A DNA stretch of 64,000 bases from Verrucomicrobiia bacterium (GTDB lineage Bacteria > Verrucomicrobiota > Verrucomicrobiia > Verrucomicrobiales > Akkermansiaceae), in NCBI GenBank assembly GCA_030432565.1, contig JAUIGV010000013.1, forward strand, positions 111,668-175,667, read 5' to 3'. Shown piece by piece: positions 9,144 to 20,195 of this stretch. The translations under genes were made by a program, and so were the position numbers. How positions within the stretch are numbered: position 1 is the first letter of the stretch; every line of letters starts with the position of its first letter. The notes under the pieces were generated by a model that was not told the DNA's origin, did not search any database, and saw only the letters and a program-made list of their open reading frames with translations.

Positions 9144-9160
9144 AGAATGCACGGCATTCT
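9144..9160. repeat. Perfect short palindrome in the leader of the second paralogue
   Basis: AGAATGC, spacer ACG, GCATTCT. No T run follows, so it is not a terminator. It could be an operator for the gene at 9238. The role is unproven. Confidence 0.5.
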
Positions 9161-9184
9161 CCCCTAAAAGCGCCTTTGAAATCT

Positions 9185-9201
9185 ACCGTCAGATTGACGG
9201 T
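9185..9201. repeat. Second palindrome in the same leader
   Basis: ACCGTC, spacer AGATT, GACGGT, followed by CTTTCC. It lies 36 bp before the ATG at 9238, close enough to affect transcription or translation. The role is unproven. Confidence 0.45.
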
Positions 9202-9237
9202 CTTTCCTACGAACCCTAATCCAAAAACAACTTCACC

Positions 9238-10089
9238 ATGAAAATTAAGCCCCTCCTTGCAATCCTTTTGTCAACAACCGCTCTCGCCAGCGGTGATCTA
9301 ATTACCGGACTCACCGTTGAAAGTGCTACAACGGGTCTTAACCCCGAGATGGGTCCGGAAAAAGCCATTAACGGCTTTGGATTGGACGGAGATGTCCCCT
9401 CTCTCACCAGCTCCCATCGTGAGCAATTTAGCTCAAACTGGTGGTCCGGTTGGTCCGGAGACGTCACTGAGTGGCAGATCACCATCGATTTGGGTGCCAA
9501 TTACGATCTGACTGAAACACACATTTGGAATTACCGCGAGAATTGTTGCGCCGGTCGGGGACTCAGCAGCGTCGAAATCTACGTCTCACCTGATGAAAAT
9601 GAGGACAATCTCGTCAAACTCATCACCGACGGTACGGGCGAACATGACAACGACGACGGGGGATTTTCGTTTCCACAGGCACCAACAGGTGGTGATTACC
9701 TCGGTTTCGACCTCGATGTCTCCAGCGTGACCAATGCTGCCTTGCTGGACAACGTGCGCCTGTTTCGTATCGATGGCGGCTCATCCCTCCACGGAGGCGG
9801 CCAAGTTCATGGTGGCCTTGCTGAAATTCAGTTTGACGGTGTCCCCGCTTCTGTTGGCCCGGAAGATCTGGCCTTTGAGATCATCCCGCTTGGAGACACC
9901 CTCACCTTCAGCTGGGCAGGGAAGGACGGCAGGCTCTATGATCTCGTCAGCTCGACCAACCTGTCCACTCCTCCCGGGGAATGGTCTATCTACGAGGGCA
10001 ACAGCAACATCGTCGGATCTATTCTCACAGAGGTCCCTTTCGACGGAAACACGCGCTTCTTCGCTCTGATCGAAAAAAATGCACAATAG
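9238..10089 (+). CDS. Secreted discoidin-like paralogue with an alternative C-terminal module
   Basis: A 283-residue paralogue of the gene at 8357. It has a signal peptide (KPLLAILLSTTALASG), then the same beta-sandwich (SNWWSGWSGDVTEW, RENCCAGRGLSSVEIYV, LLDNVRLFRIDGG). After LAEIQFDGV, where the sister protein has its PEP-CTERM tail, this one carries a different region of about 66 residues (from residue 218) with DTLTFSW, LYDLVSSTNL and a terminal FFALIE. The same kind of module ends the protein at 59372, and modules of this type are frequent at the C-termini of large secreted verrucomicrobial proteins. Whether it anchors the protein or sends it elsewhere is not known. It has its own terminator and two palindromes in its leader. 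Confidence 0.85.
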   Translation: MKIKPLLAILLSTTALASGDLITGLTVESATTGLNPEMGPEKAINGFGLDGDVPSLTSSHREQFSSNWWSGWSGDVTEWQITIDLGANYDLTETHIWNYRENCCAGRGLSSVEIYVSPDENEDNLVKLITDGTGEHDNDDGGFSFPQAPTGGDYLGFDLDVSSVTNAALLDNVRLFRIDGGSSLHGGGQVHGGLAEIQFDGVPASVGPEDLAFEIIPLGDTLTFSWAGKDGRLYDLVSSTNLSTPPGEWSIYEGNSNIVGSILTEVPFDGNTRFFALIEKNAQ

Positions 10090-10144
10090 AGCGCTCTGCC
10101 CAATTGCTTACGGATAGATTTTCACTTACGGCAATTTCACAAAG

Positions 10145-10177
10145 GCGCTCCCAGGCAATCTGGCAGCGCTTTTTTTT
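10145..10177 (+). terminator. Rho-independent terminator after the discoidin-like paralogue
   Basis: GCGCT (10145-10149) pairs with AGCGC (10165-10169), and CCAG pairs with CTGG inside, with loop GCAAT. A T run reaches 10177. Confidence 0.85.
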
Positions 10178-10353
10178 CGTCCGGGAGCAGCCGATTGATC
10201 CTTCTAGGCGTCCCCCGAATGATGTGGATCAACCTTCGGCATTTGCATCCTTCAAGCATGAAACAATCAAGCTGGTATTTGGGTATCTGATTTAACTCGA
10301 CTTGGCACAACGCGAATTCCCACTAATGTCGAATCAGGAACCTTTTCTTTATC

Positions 10354-12732
10354 ATGCTAGAACGTGTCTTAACTGGCCTCCTAACCGTTGCTCTCCTTCC
10401 GGCAGCTGAAATCTCTTTCAATCAGGACATCCGTCCCATCCTCTCCGCCAAATGCATCGTGTGCCACGGTCCCGATGATGGCGTTGACGCCAAGGGCAAA
10501 CCCAACCGCAAAGCCGGACTCCGCCTCGACACCCCCGAAGGCGCCTACGCCGAAAAAGATGGCATCGCCGCCATCGTCCCCAACTCCCTCGAAGACTCCG
10601 AAGCCTGGATCCGCATCACCGACAAGGATGACCCGATGCCTCCCGCCGACGGACACGCCAAACCCCTCACTTCAGGAGAAAAAGAACTCCTCAAAAAGTG
10701 GATTCAAGAAGGTGCCGAATACGAAGACTTTTGGGCCTTCGTTCCTGCTAAGAAACAACAAGCTCCTGCCGTCGAAAATAAAGCGTGGCCCCAATCAGAA
10801 ATCGATCAATTCGTCCTCGCCAAAATCGAAGCCAAGGGCAAGTCACCCAAGGAAAAGGCCGACAAGCGCACTCTCATCCGCCGACTCGCCCTCGACCTCA
10901 CCGGACTCCCGCCCACCCTCGAGGAAATCGAGCAATTCCTCGCCGACACCTCGCCCGACGCTTACCAAAAACTCGTCGAACGCTTCATCGCAAAGCCCGC
11001 TTACGGCGAGCACATGGCGAAATACTGGCTCGATCTCGTCCGCGTTGCCGACACCAACGGCAACCACCACGATCACTTTCGCGACCATTCCCCTTACCGC
11101 GACTGGGTCATTGAGGCTTTCAACAAAAACCTCCCTTACGATGAGTTCACCAAATACCAAATTGCGGGCGATCTTTACGAAAACCCTACCCGGGAACAAC
11201 TCATCGCCTCGGGCTTCAATCGACTCCACCTCATCATCGATCGTGGCACGGCCCTCCCGGAGGAATCTCATTTCAAAAACGTAGTCGACCGCGTCTCTGC
11301 CGTCGGCACAGCCTTCATGGGCCTCACCATGGGCTGCGCCGTCTGCCACGACCACAAGTACGACCCCATCACCCAGAAGGATTTCTTCCAAATGTATGCC
11401 TTCTTTAACAACTTCGACGGAGCCCCCGAAACCGGCGGTCGTGGCGGTCCCGACTTCTATCGCGGCCTCCAACCACCCTACCTCGATCTTCCAACAGAAG
11501 AGCAGAAGGCAAAGCTCGACGACTTCGATCGCCAAATAAAAGCAAACCAAGACCGGGTCACTGACCTCAAAAAACAACAAGCCGCGCCCGCGCCACCGGC
11601 CGGCCCGGACGGTACTCCCCAACCCAAACCTGATTTCAAACCCCAGATCGCCCAAGCCGAAAAGCAACTTGCCGATCTCAAAAAACAACGCTCAAACTAC
11701 CTCCATCAGGTCCGCGGAGCCATGGTCATGCGCGAGCGACCCGAGCCCAAAAAGACCCACATCCGCGTTCGGGGCAACTACGACCAAATCGGCGCTGAAG
11801 TCACCCGCGACACCCCGCACTTCCTTCCACCCCTCAAAAAGTCCGGTGAGGTCGCCAGCCGCATGGACCTTGCCAACTGGCTCGTCGAAAAAGAAAACCC
11901 CCTCACCGCCCGCGTCGCCGTCAACCGTTTCTGGCAGCAATTCTTCGGCACCGGACTTGTGAAAACCTCCGAAGACTTTGGAGCCCAAGGGATGTGGCCC
12001 AGCCACCCCAAACTTCTCGACTACCTCACCCTCAAATTCATCGAATCAGGTTGGGACGTTAAGAAACTCGTTAAAGACATCGTCCTCACTCAAACCTATC
12101 AACAATCCTCCGCCGCTTCATCAGTCGACTTTGACACCGATCCCGAAAACCGCCTCCTCGCCCGCGGCTCCCGCACCCGGCTTGACTCGGAAGTCATCCG
12201 CGACCAACTCCTCGCCGTGACCGGCGTCCTCAACCGCGAAATGGGCGGACGTTCTGTCAAAACCCCACAACCCGCCGGGATTTGGAAAATGGTCGCTCTT
12301 CCCTCATCGTATCCAAATTCCTTCACCCCTGATCCCGCCCCCGCCGACAAACGCCGCTCCATTTACACCTTCTGGAAACGTGGCCTCGCCCCACCGCAGA
12401 TGACTATCTTCGATGCCCCCAGTCGCGACGCCTGCATCGCCCGACGCGAACGCACCAATACCCCCCTTCAAGCCCTTCTTCTCATGAACGAGCCCGAGTA
12501 TTTTAAAGCGGCCGCCCACAAAGCCCAAACCCTCATGGCCGAGGAAGGAACGGAGGACGAAAAATTGATCCGACTTCACGAAACCGTCACCGCCCACAAG
12601 CCAACCGGGACCACCCTCAAACTCCTCAAAGACGGCCTTACCACCTTCCGGGAAGACGGCGACGACCACTTCGCCTGGACCATGATCGTCCACACCCTCC
12701 TCAACCAGGACAGCTTCAAAAACAAGCAGTAG
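10354..12732 (+). CDS. Secreted cytochrome-type DUF1549/DUF1553 protein (PSD1 type)
   Basis: A 792-residue protein with a signal peptide (about residues 1-18). An N-terminal planctomycete-type cytochrome-c domain follows, with the haem motif C-I-V-C-H (residues 30-34) and the late MPPADGHAKPLT block. DUF1549 spans about residues 145-355 (RRLALDLTGLPPT, KYWLDLVRVADTNG, CAVCHDHKYDP). A proline-rich, Lys-rich helical linker lies at about 395-450 (KKQQAAPAPPAGPDGTPQP). DUF1553 takes up the remainder (LANWLVEKENPLTARVAVNR, RRSIYTFWKRGLAPP). It heads a run of same-strand genes reaching 17513. The haem-binding motif suggests a redox step or electron relay in polysaccharide attack; this is inferred from the motif only. 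Confidence 0.93.
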   Translation: MLERVLTGLLTVALLPAAEISFNQDIRPILSAKCIVCHGPDDGVDAKGKPNRKAGLRLDTPEGAYAEKDGIAAIVPNSLEDSEAWIRITDKDDPMPPADGHAKPLTSGEKELLKKWIQEGAEYEDFWAFVPAKKQQAPAVENKAWPQSEIDQFVLAKIEAKGKSPKEKADKRTLIRRLALDLTGLPPTLEEIEQFLADTSPDAYQKLVERFIAKPAYGEHMAKYWLDLVRVADTNGNHHDHFRDHSPYRDWVIEAFNKNLPYDEFTKYQIAGDLYENPTREQLIASGFNRLHLIIDRGTALPEESHFKNVVDRVSAVGTAFMGLTMGCAVCHDHKYDPITQKDFFQMYAFFNNFDGAPETGGRGGPDFYRGLQPPYLDLPTEEQKAKLDDFDRQIKANQDRVTDLKKQQAAPAPPAGPDGTPQPKPDFKPQIAQAEKQLADLKKQRSNYLHQVRGAMVMRERPEPKKTHIRVRGNYDQIGAEVTRDTPHFLPPLKKSGEVASRMDLANWLVEKENPLTARVAVNRFWQQFFGTGLVKTSEDFGAQGMWPSHPKLLDYLTLKFIESGWDVKKLVKDIVLTQTYQQSSAASSVDFDTDPENRLLARGSRTRLDSEVIRDQLLAVTGVLNREMGGRSVKTPQPAGIWKMVALPSSYPNSFTPDPAPADKRRSIYTFWKRGLAPPQMTIFDAPSRDACIARRERTNTPLQALLLMNEPEYFKAAAHKAQTLMAEEGTEDEKLIRLHETVTAHKPTGTTLKLLKDGLTTFREDGDDHFAWTMIVHTLLNQDSFKNKQ

Positions 12733-12778
12733 CTCAGGCCTCCCGCCGACCAAGCTTAAGACTTCACCCTTAAACCCC

Positions 12779-14197
<1,419 letters not shown>

Positions 14198-14226
14198 CCA
14201 TCCATTTCCATCACAGACCGTTTCAC

Positions 14227-14919
14227 ATGAAAACGCTGCTACTCTTCCTCGCCCTCACTTCCACTGTATCCGCCAACGAGTGGCTTAAGATTTTCAAAAA
14301 TCAAAAAGGCTGGCAACCCGCTGAAAAAATCTCGGCCAGCGGCAAAAACCTCATCATCATTGCTTCTCCCGATCCTCCCGTTTTCACCAACGCCACTTCG
14401 CCAAAAAATGCGGGCTACCTTCAAACCATCGAAAAATTCGGCGACTGCACCATCGACGCGGAATTCCTGATCCCGCAAGGCTCCAATTCCGGAATCTATC
14501 TTCAGGGCCGTTACGAAATCCAAATCCTCGATAGCCACGGCAAGGAAAAAGTCGGCTATGGCGACATGGGCGGACTGTATCGCCGTTGGGATAACAACCG
14601 TGATCCGAAAGGCTACGATGGCGTTGCTCCCCTGGTCAACGCCGCCAAGCCCGCCGGAGAGTGGCAAAAAATCGTCATCAAATTCCGCGCGCCCCGCTTG
14701 GACAAGGACGGGAAAGTTCTCGAACATGCCCGCTTTATCTCCGTCCACCTTAACGACAGACTTGTTCAGAAAAATGTCGAAGCCAAAGGCCCCACCCGCT
14801 CCGCCCAACGCAGCGGCTGGGCCACAAAAGACCACATCTTCATCCAAGGCGACCACGGCCCGATTGCTTTTCGAAAGTTCAAAGTCACTCCCGAAAACTT
14901 TTCAGAGAACGACGAGTGA
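14227..14919 (+). CDS. Secreted DUF1080 (3-keto-disaccharide hydrolase-like) protein
   Basis: A 230-residue protein with a signal peptide (KTLLLFLALTSTVSA). The rest is one DUF1080 domain, a concanavalin-like beta-sandwich: FGDCTIDAEFLIPQGSNSG, IYLQGRYEIQILDSHG, and the C-terminal HIFIQGDHGPIAFRKFKV. The motif GSNSGIYLQGRYEIQILDS is the family hallmark. Some members hydrolyse 3-keto-glycosides and others are treated as carbohydrate-binding. It follows DUF1501 by 29 bp, consistent with one operon for surface carbohydrate processing. Confidence 0.88.
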   Translation: MKTLLLFLALTSTVSANEWLKIFKNQKGWQPAEKISASGKNLIIIASPDPPVFTNATSPKNAGYLQTIEKFGDCTIDAEFLIPQGSNSGIYLQGRYEIQILDSHGKEKVGYGDMGGLYRRWDNNRDPKGYDGVAPLVNAAKPAGEWQKIVIKFRAPRLDKDGKVLEHARFISVHLNDRLVQKNVEAKGPTRSAQRSGWATKDHIFIQGDHGPIAFRKFKVTPENFSENDE

Positions 14920-14954
14920 CACCCGTCAGGGCTGTGATTCAAGTTATAGGCACC

Positions 14955-16460
14955 ATGAGAATTCCACTCCTCGCCCTTTTTTTCACACTTGCCACGTTCC
15001 CAGCGCTTGCGGATGAAAGGGCCAAGGCTATCAAGCCTGCCCTCGAAGGTGCCACCAAACTGGAATTCACGATCCCAAACCTCTTCGAAGAAGATCCTAA
15101 AAGACCTCCTTTCATCTTCTCAGATCCCGTTGAAATCCAAAAACTGATTCAATCTCTGGCTTTTGAAGTGGAGAGTCCGGGCTACAGTCTCTTGTCTTAT
15201 CCTCCCCGGATTACCTTTTTCAAGGGAGACAAGAAACTCTCCTCAATCAGCTACTACACGGGCGGAAGCCTCGGATGGGGAAGTGAACTATGGGAAGGTG
15301 ACTCCGTTTTCACTCCCAAATCGCATAAAGCATGGCGAACCTGGTTCCAGAAGCACGGCGAACCTTGGTTTCAAAATACCTTTGAGGCTCGGCTCGATCA
15401 TGAAGAACGAGAGTCTGCAAATCGGGAAGCTTTCTTCGCAATCCTCCCCAAAAAGGCTCGGAAGATCATCGATGGTATCGATACGGCCATGGAGCAGCAT
15501 TATGAGAATGACCCTCTCGGCCCGGAATCGGATTACCTCAATGACGGACCAGTGATTACCTCAATAAGGAAGAAGCTGATCAAAAGCCTTCCCGACCGAC
15601 AGAAGATCGCTGCCGCCTTCACAAAAGCGCTCGGTACTCTGAGCCTTCGCGGACAAGACTGCGGAAGCTGGAGCTTTATGGATTTCGAGGTCAATCTCGT
15701 TTTTGAAGCGACCAAACATTTGAAAGGTGAGGATTTCCGCACAGCGATCAACTCAACCGATCCCGCCACTCTCCTCGGTGTTTCCCGGCTTTTCTTCTTC
15801 GGAGATCTCTCACAAAAAATCCCGGCCAAGGACCGACCGGAAATTGCAGCCAAGCTCATTGAAGTCGTCGCGAAACACGATCGCGGGGGCAATGCCACCT
15901 GGCTCTTCCAATGGCTCGATCGCTTCGCTTCTCCGGAGATGACCCAAACCCTTGAACGAATCGCCCTTGGCGAACTCGAGCTACCAGCCAGTCCGCTCAA
16001 CCTTGGCCAGGACCTTTCTTCACCACACTACGCCTGCCTTCTTCTCTCCAAAACGGACTCAACGAAGTTCGAAGCCTGCCTCAAAAGAGTATCTTCCTTG
16101 GACCCGGAATTCCCCGACGACCCCCTCGCACTGCTCGTTGCTCGCGTAAACCGGGACCCCGGGATTACTCTTCCCGACCACATCTTTGAATCCCGCTCCA
16201 CTCCGATCTGCCTCAACGCCCTTGGCCTCCTCGAAAAGAAACGTTCAAAGCGGGCTCTCGATCTCATCATCACCAAAGCCACCACCCACGATTGGGCTGA
16301 CGTTCGTGAGCATGCTGTTCTCACGATTGAGCGCATGACCGGAAAGACCTGGTTTAAAAGCGAGACGAACGAACGTGCCGAATGGCATGCCGAAGACATT
16401 CGTAAATGGTGGATCGCCAACAAATCGGATTTTAAGATCCCAAAATCCAAGTCCGAATAA
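14955..16460 (+). CDS. Secreted protein of unknown function, HEAT-like C-terminus
   Basis: A 501-residue protein when started at the ATG at 14955, which gives a clean signal peptide (RIPLLALFFTLATFPALA); an upstream GTG at 14916 is possible but would put 13 extra residues before the signal. No known domain is recognised. The N-terminal part contains short hydrophobic strands (PPFIFSDPVEIQKLI, PRITFFKGDKKLSSISYY). The second half is helical, and the end (KRALDLIITKATTHD, VREHAVLTIERMTGKTW) looks like HEAT-type repeats. It sits inside the run from 10354 to 17513, so a role beside the DUF1549/DUF1501/DUF1080 proteins is likely but unproven. Confidence 0.75.
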   Translation: MRIPLLALFFTLATFPALADERAKAIKPALEGATKLEFTIPNLFEEDPKRPPFIFSDPVEIQKLIQSLAFEVESPGYSLLSYPPRITFFKGDKKLSSISYYTGGSLGWGSELWEGDSVFTPKSHKAWRTWFQKHGEPWFQNTFEARLDHEERESANREAFFAILPKKARKIIDGIDTAMEQHYENDPLGPESDYLNDGPVITSIRKKLIKSLPDRQKIAAAFTKALGTLSLRGQDCGSWSFMDFEVNLVFEATKHLKGEDFRTAINSTDPATLLGVSRLFFFGDLSQKIPAKDRPEIAAKLIEVVAKHDRGGNATWLFQWLDRFASPEMTQTLERIALGELELPASPLNLGQDLSSPHYACLLLSKTDSTKFEACLKRVSSLDPEFPDDPLALLVARVNRDPGITLPDHIFESRSTPICLNALGLLEKKRSKRALDLIITKATTHDWADVREHAVLTIERMTGKTWFKSETNERAEWHAEDIRKWWIANKSDFKIPKSKSE

Positions 16461-16538
16461 TCACGCTGCCACCGCTCTTACCGCGGAAAGATATTCTGCC
16501 GGTATTCGGTATTCTTAAATCGCATCAAACTCCTGACC

Positions 16539-17513
16539 ATGAAAACTCTTCTCATCGCCTTCTCACTCTCAACTCTGTTTCTGACCGCCGCTGATCAATC
16601 CAAGACCTGGACCGACCCGGAGACCGCACTCAGGGAAGACCCTGACTTTGCCATCCAAGGCGAATACCACCGCAAAGGGGCTCCCGTCGGAGGACAGGTC
16701 GTAGCGCTCGGAAACGGGAAATTTGACCTCTACGTTTTGGAAGGCGGACTGCCTGGACTGGGCTGGGAGAAAAAAAAACCACGCATTAAACTCTCGGGCA
16801 GCCTCGAAGAAGGAACGGTGACTTTCGCCAAAGCAAAAGGAGTCTCAGCCCTCCTCGAAGAGAAAATTCTGACCATCCAGCAAGAAGGCAAGGATGCCAT
16901 CAAACTTGCCCGTATCAGCCGCCAAAGCCCGACACTCGACGCAAAAGCTCCCGAGGGTGCCACGGTGCTCTTTGATGGCACAAGCGTGGAGCATTGGCAA
17001 AACGGCAAGATGAAGGACGGCCTCCTTCAGGCCACCGGCGCCACGAGCAAGCCCAAGTTCAAGGACTACAAGCTGCACCTTGAATTTCGCACTCCCTACA
17101 AGCCCTTTGCCCGTGGGCAGGGTCGCGGAAACAGCGGAGTGTATTTTGGCGGACGCTGGGAAACCCAGGTTCTCGATTCTTTCGCACTCGACGGAAAAAT
17201 GAACGAATGCGGGGGCATCTACTCTATCGCCGAGCCCGACGTGAACGCCTGCCTTCCTCCCCTCACCTGGCAGACATACGATGTCGATTTTACCGCCGCC
17301 AAGTTTGACGAAAACGGCAAGCGCACCGCCTGGCCACGTATGACGGTCAAGCTCAACGGCATTACCATTCACAAAGATCGCGAACTCGCCAAAGACAACA
17401 CCACCGCCGCTCCCGGGAAAGGGGCACTCAAAGACGAGCCGCTTCCCGTCTATCTTCAGAATCACGGCAACCCTGTGGTCTTCCGGAACATCTGGGTTCT
17501 ACCCAAACCATAG
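16539..17513 (+). CDS. Secreted DUF1080 protein with N-terminal extension
   Basis: A 324-residue protein with a signal peptide (KTLLIAFSLSTLFLTAAD). Residues 20-135 form a beta-rich extra domain (GEYHRKGAPVGGQVVALGNGK, EGTVTFAKAKG) that the DUF1080 gene at 14227 lacks. The DUF1080 domain follows (TVLFDGTSVEHWQNGK, RGNSGVYFGGRWETQVLDS, CGGIYSI, YLQNHGNPVVFRNIWV). It is the last gene of the plus-strand run. Its stop is only 6 bp from the stop of the convergent gene at 17520, with no terminator between them. Confidence 0.88.
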   Translation: MKTLLIAFSLSTLFLTAADQSKTWTDPETALREDPDFAIQGEYHRKGAPVGGQVVALGNGKFDLYVLEGGLPGLGWEKKKPRIKLSGSLEEGTVTFAKAKGVSALLEEKILTIQQEGKDAIKLARISRQSPTLDAKAPEGATVLFDGTSVEHWQNGKMKDGLLQATGATSKPKFKDYKLHLEFRTPYKPFARGQGRGNSGVYFGGRWETQVLDSFALDGKMNECGGIYSIAEPDVNACLPPLTWQTYDVDFTAAKFDENGKRTAWPRMTVKLNGITIHKDRELAKDNTTAAPGKGALKDEPLPVYLQNHGNPVVFRNIWVLPKP

Positions 17514-17519
17514 CGAGTT

Positions 17520-20195
17520 CTAACGCCTCTTTTTGGACCGGGCAAAGCGATCCCGGCGCTTGGCACTCGCGCTTGCCGCGGTCACTCCGTCACCCTGCTG
17601 TTCTGTCGGCTCGGACTCCGGCGTCGGCGCGATCACTTTTATGGGTTTGCCTGGCTTTGCGGAAATCTTCACCTGTCTTCCCTCCCCTTGCCATAACGGC
17701 CAACCCACCCGGGTCACCAAGGCATCCAGCAAGACACACAGAAAGACTCCGAAAACAAACCAGCCACGGATATCGGTCACTTGGATCTGCTCCGGTCGCA
17801 CCCACGCTTTTTTAAGATCGAGCAGCTCACGACCACCCGATATCGCCGCCAAATTCCTTAGTTCATCGACTCGCTTGCGTTCAAAGGCCCACTCCGCACT
17901 GCTTCCGACATGGAACGGTCCAAAAGGCAGCGCATACTCCCCGACCAAAGCACTTCCCCGCACCACCGATCCTTCTTCCAACTCACGAGTCAGCTGAAAA
18001 CGACCAGGTGCAATCCGCTCCCACGTCACTTCGAAGCCCTCCCCATCTCCTTCGACAAGGCGCACCCGGGGAGCCTCCTCCATTAACTTTCCGCCCCAGT
18101 CGTCGACATCATAAAGAAGATCCAGACTGAGAGTATTTCCTTGGATCTCATGCCTCAGAGCCAGTCCCGCCGGAAGGTCCATTCCCATCAACCATCGGAC
18201 ACAAGTTTGCGCAAAATCTCCGTAACCTGTCCACTCCCTCGCCTTCTCCGAAAACTTTCCACCCAGCGGAAATGAAACCGCCATACTTCGCCCGGCCCCG
18301 ACCCGCATGTGCGCAACCAATGGAGCGAGATACTCGTCCTGGGAGATCAAGGAAACGGTCGCTTCCGGCTTGGCGTAAGACAAATTATATCCATCAACCG
18401 ACTCCAGCCAATCCGGCTCCTTCGGAGACACCTCGCCCCATTTTCCCGTCCCCAGCCCCTTGGTGCCCTCATCCAGAAAAGCGGACCTTGCGATGGTCAC
18501 CGTTTCCTGGGAAAAAATGACGGGAACGTCCGAGGCTTTTTCCGTGAAGAAAATCCGCCCTTTCCCCCGCAAGGCGATATCGGCCAGGAGCGGCGCATCG
18601 ACATCCTCCTCCGTGCCCAGCCCAATCACCGAAATCGTCATATCCTCAGCCAACATCTCCTTGATCAACTGCTTGTATTCCCCGGGCTCTTCACTGTCCC
18701 GGGCATCCGAAAACAAAATCACATGTCTGGTCTTGGAAGGAGCCCGCTTCAATTCAGCAAAGGCCGCCTCCAATCCATTGAAGACAAAAATCCCTCCGCC
18801 CATCGACTGAATGGATTTCGTTTCTCGAATAATCTGCGCCCGTTTTCCTCTCAACCCCTGCATGGGCACAAAAGTTTGTGGCTCGCTATCCACCGCGGTG
18901 ACTGAAACGAAATCACGATCCCCCAAAAGATTGATCGCATTCACCGCTCCATTGTTTGCCAGGTCCATCTTGGTTCGCGCCCCGGCCATTGCACTCATCG
19001 AACCTGAACGGTCCATCACAATTGCCAGCGCCGTCGAAACCTTCCGGTGTTCGCTTTTCAACTCCATGGAAACGGGCAGGAGCCTGTCCACCGGACTTTC
19101 ATAATAACCGCCCGAACCAAACGACCTCTCTCCTCCAACCATCAACAGCCCCCCGGCCTGGTCCCGAACAAAAAATTCAAGAGCCTCCTGAAAATCACGT
19201 GGCACCTGGTGGGCCGGCACGTTGTTAAAAATACACGCGCGCGCACCCGACAGCCGACCAACATGAAGCGACGCTGTCTCAGTCACCACGTCCACTTCAA
19301 ATCCCTGCCGCCTCAGCACCGAAGCCAAGGGATCATTTAGATAGCCGGTCAAAAGCAGCACCCTTGGACCACCCGTAATTTCAACCCATTGCTCGAGAAT
19401 ATTGTTCCCTGGGTGAGCATCCTTCTTGGGCGAAATCCTCGCCGCATATTGATAGGCTCCGCCTTTTCCCAGACGATCCGTAAAGCTCACCTTGCCCACT
19501 CCGTCAACCAATTCGACTTCCGTCTCCAGCAATACCTTCCCGTCACGCAAAATCTCAAGAGGCAGCGAGCCATCCTCATAGCCCCGACACGTCACCGAAA
19601 TCACAAAAGGTTCACCGAACAAAGTCCGGCCCGGAACCTGCAAGCGGGCCACCCGATAATCGTCGAGTAAATCATCCCGAATCAAGCGGAAATCCAAAGG
19701 CACTTCTTGCGAAACCAATTTCTCACCCAAATCGGTCAGAGGCTCGGTCGAGTAGCCATCGCTAAAAACAAGAATTCGAGAAGGACGATCATCCCGCGCC
19801 ACCGCCAGCGCGGTCTGCGCCGCCAATGCCGTGCGCGTCATTTCTCCACCGCCGGAATAAACCGAAGTTTCTCCTACCCCCTGGACCAGCACCTCGCTGC
19901 CATAGTTGATGATTCGGATCTCATCATCAGCGGAAGGTTTGGCCTTCTCCAAAATCCTCCGCCAGTCAGCCAGGTTTTCATCAACCAATCCCTCCGTGGA
20001 ATCCGAGCGATCGAGAAGCACCCAGAGATCCAGAGCCTTCTTCTCCTGCTCCCACTTGGGATTCGCCAGCAGGAGAATCATCAATAGCAATCCCGCAGTC
20101 CGAAGTGGCAAATGCAAGCGCAGGCCACGACAGCTCCATCCCAAAACGCACAAGAGAGGAATCAATAAAAACCACAGCGGCGCTTCAAAATTCAT
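17520..20195 (-). CDS. Large membrane protein with von Willebrand A and glutamine-amidotransferase-like regions
   Basis: An 891-residue protein. Two membrane helices lie at the N-terminus, followed by a first VWA-like stretch (LDLWVLLDRSDSTEG, about residue 55), a class-I-amidotransferase-like fold around residues 300-380 (ARACIFNNVP, GGLLMVGGERSFGSGG), and a second, complete VWA domain with the metal-site motif DRSGSMSAMAG at about residue 393. A C-terminal membrane helix (GWFVFGVFLCVLLDAL) ends in a basic tail (RRDRFARSKKRR). Proteins of this type accompany MoxR ATPases and DUF58 proteins (Bat clusters) and are thought to act as metal-dependent assembly or chaperone modules at the inner membrane. 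It overlaps the next upstream gene by 4 bp. Confidence 0.85.
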   Translation of the reverse strand: MNFEAPLWFLLIPLLCVLGWSCRGLRLHLPLRTAGLLLMILLLANPKWEQEKKALDLWVLLDRSDSTEGLVDENLADWRRILEKAKPSADDEIRIINYGSEVLVQGVGETSVYSGGGEMTRTALAAQTALAVARDDRPSRILVFSDGYSTEPLTDLGEKLVSQEVPLDFRLIRDDLLDDYRVARLQVPGRTLFGEPFVISVTCRGYEDGSLPLEILRDGKVLLETEVELVDGVGKVSFTDRLGKGGAYQYAARISPKKDAHPGNNILEQWVEITGGPRVLLLTGYLNDPLASVLRRQGFEVDVVTETASLHVGRLSGARACIFNNVPAHQVPRDFQEALEFFVRDQAGGLLMVGGERSFGSGGYYESPVDRLLPVSMELKSEHRKVSTALAIVMDRSGSMSAMAGARTKMDLANNGAVNAINLLGDRDFVSVTAVDSEPQTFVPMQGLRGKRAQIIRETKSIQSMGGGIFVFNGLEAAFAELKRAPSKTRHVILFSDARDSEEPGEYKQLIKEMLAEDMTISVIGLGTEEDVDAPLLADIALRGKGRIFFTEKASDVPVIFSQETVTIARSAFLDEGTKGLGTGKWGEVSPKEPDWLESVDGYNLSYAKPEATVSLISQDEYLAPLVAHMRVGAGRSMAVSFPLGGKFSEKAREWTGYGDFAQTCVRWLMGMDLPAGLALRHEIQGNTLSLDLLYDVDDWGGKLMEEAPRVRLVEGDGEGFEVTWERIAPGRFQLTRELEEGSVVRGSALVGEYALPFGPFHVGSSAEWAFERKRVDELRNLAAISGGRELLDLKKAWVRPEQIQVTDIRGWFVFGVFLCVLLDALVTRVGWPLWQGEGRQVKISAKPGKPIKVIAPTPESEPTEQQGDGVTAASASAKRRDRFARSKKRR

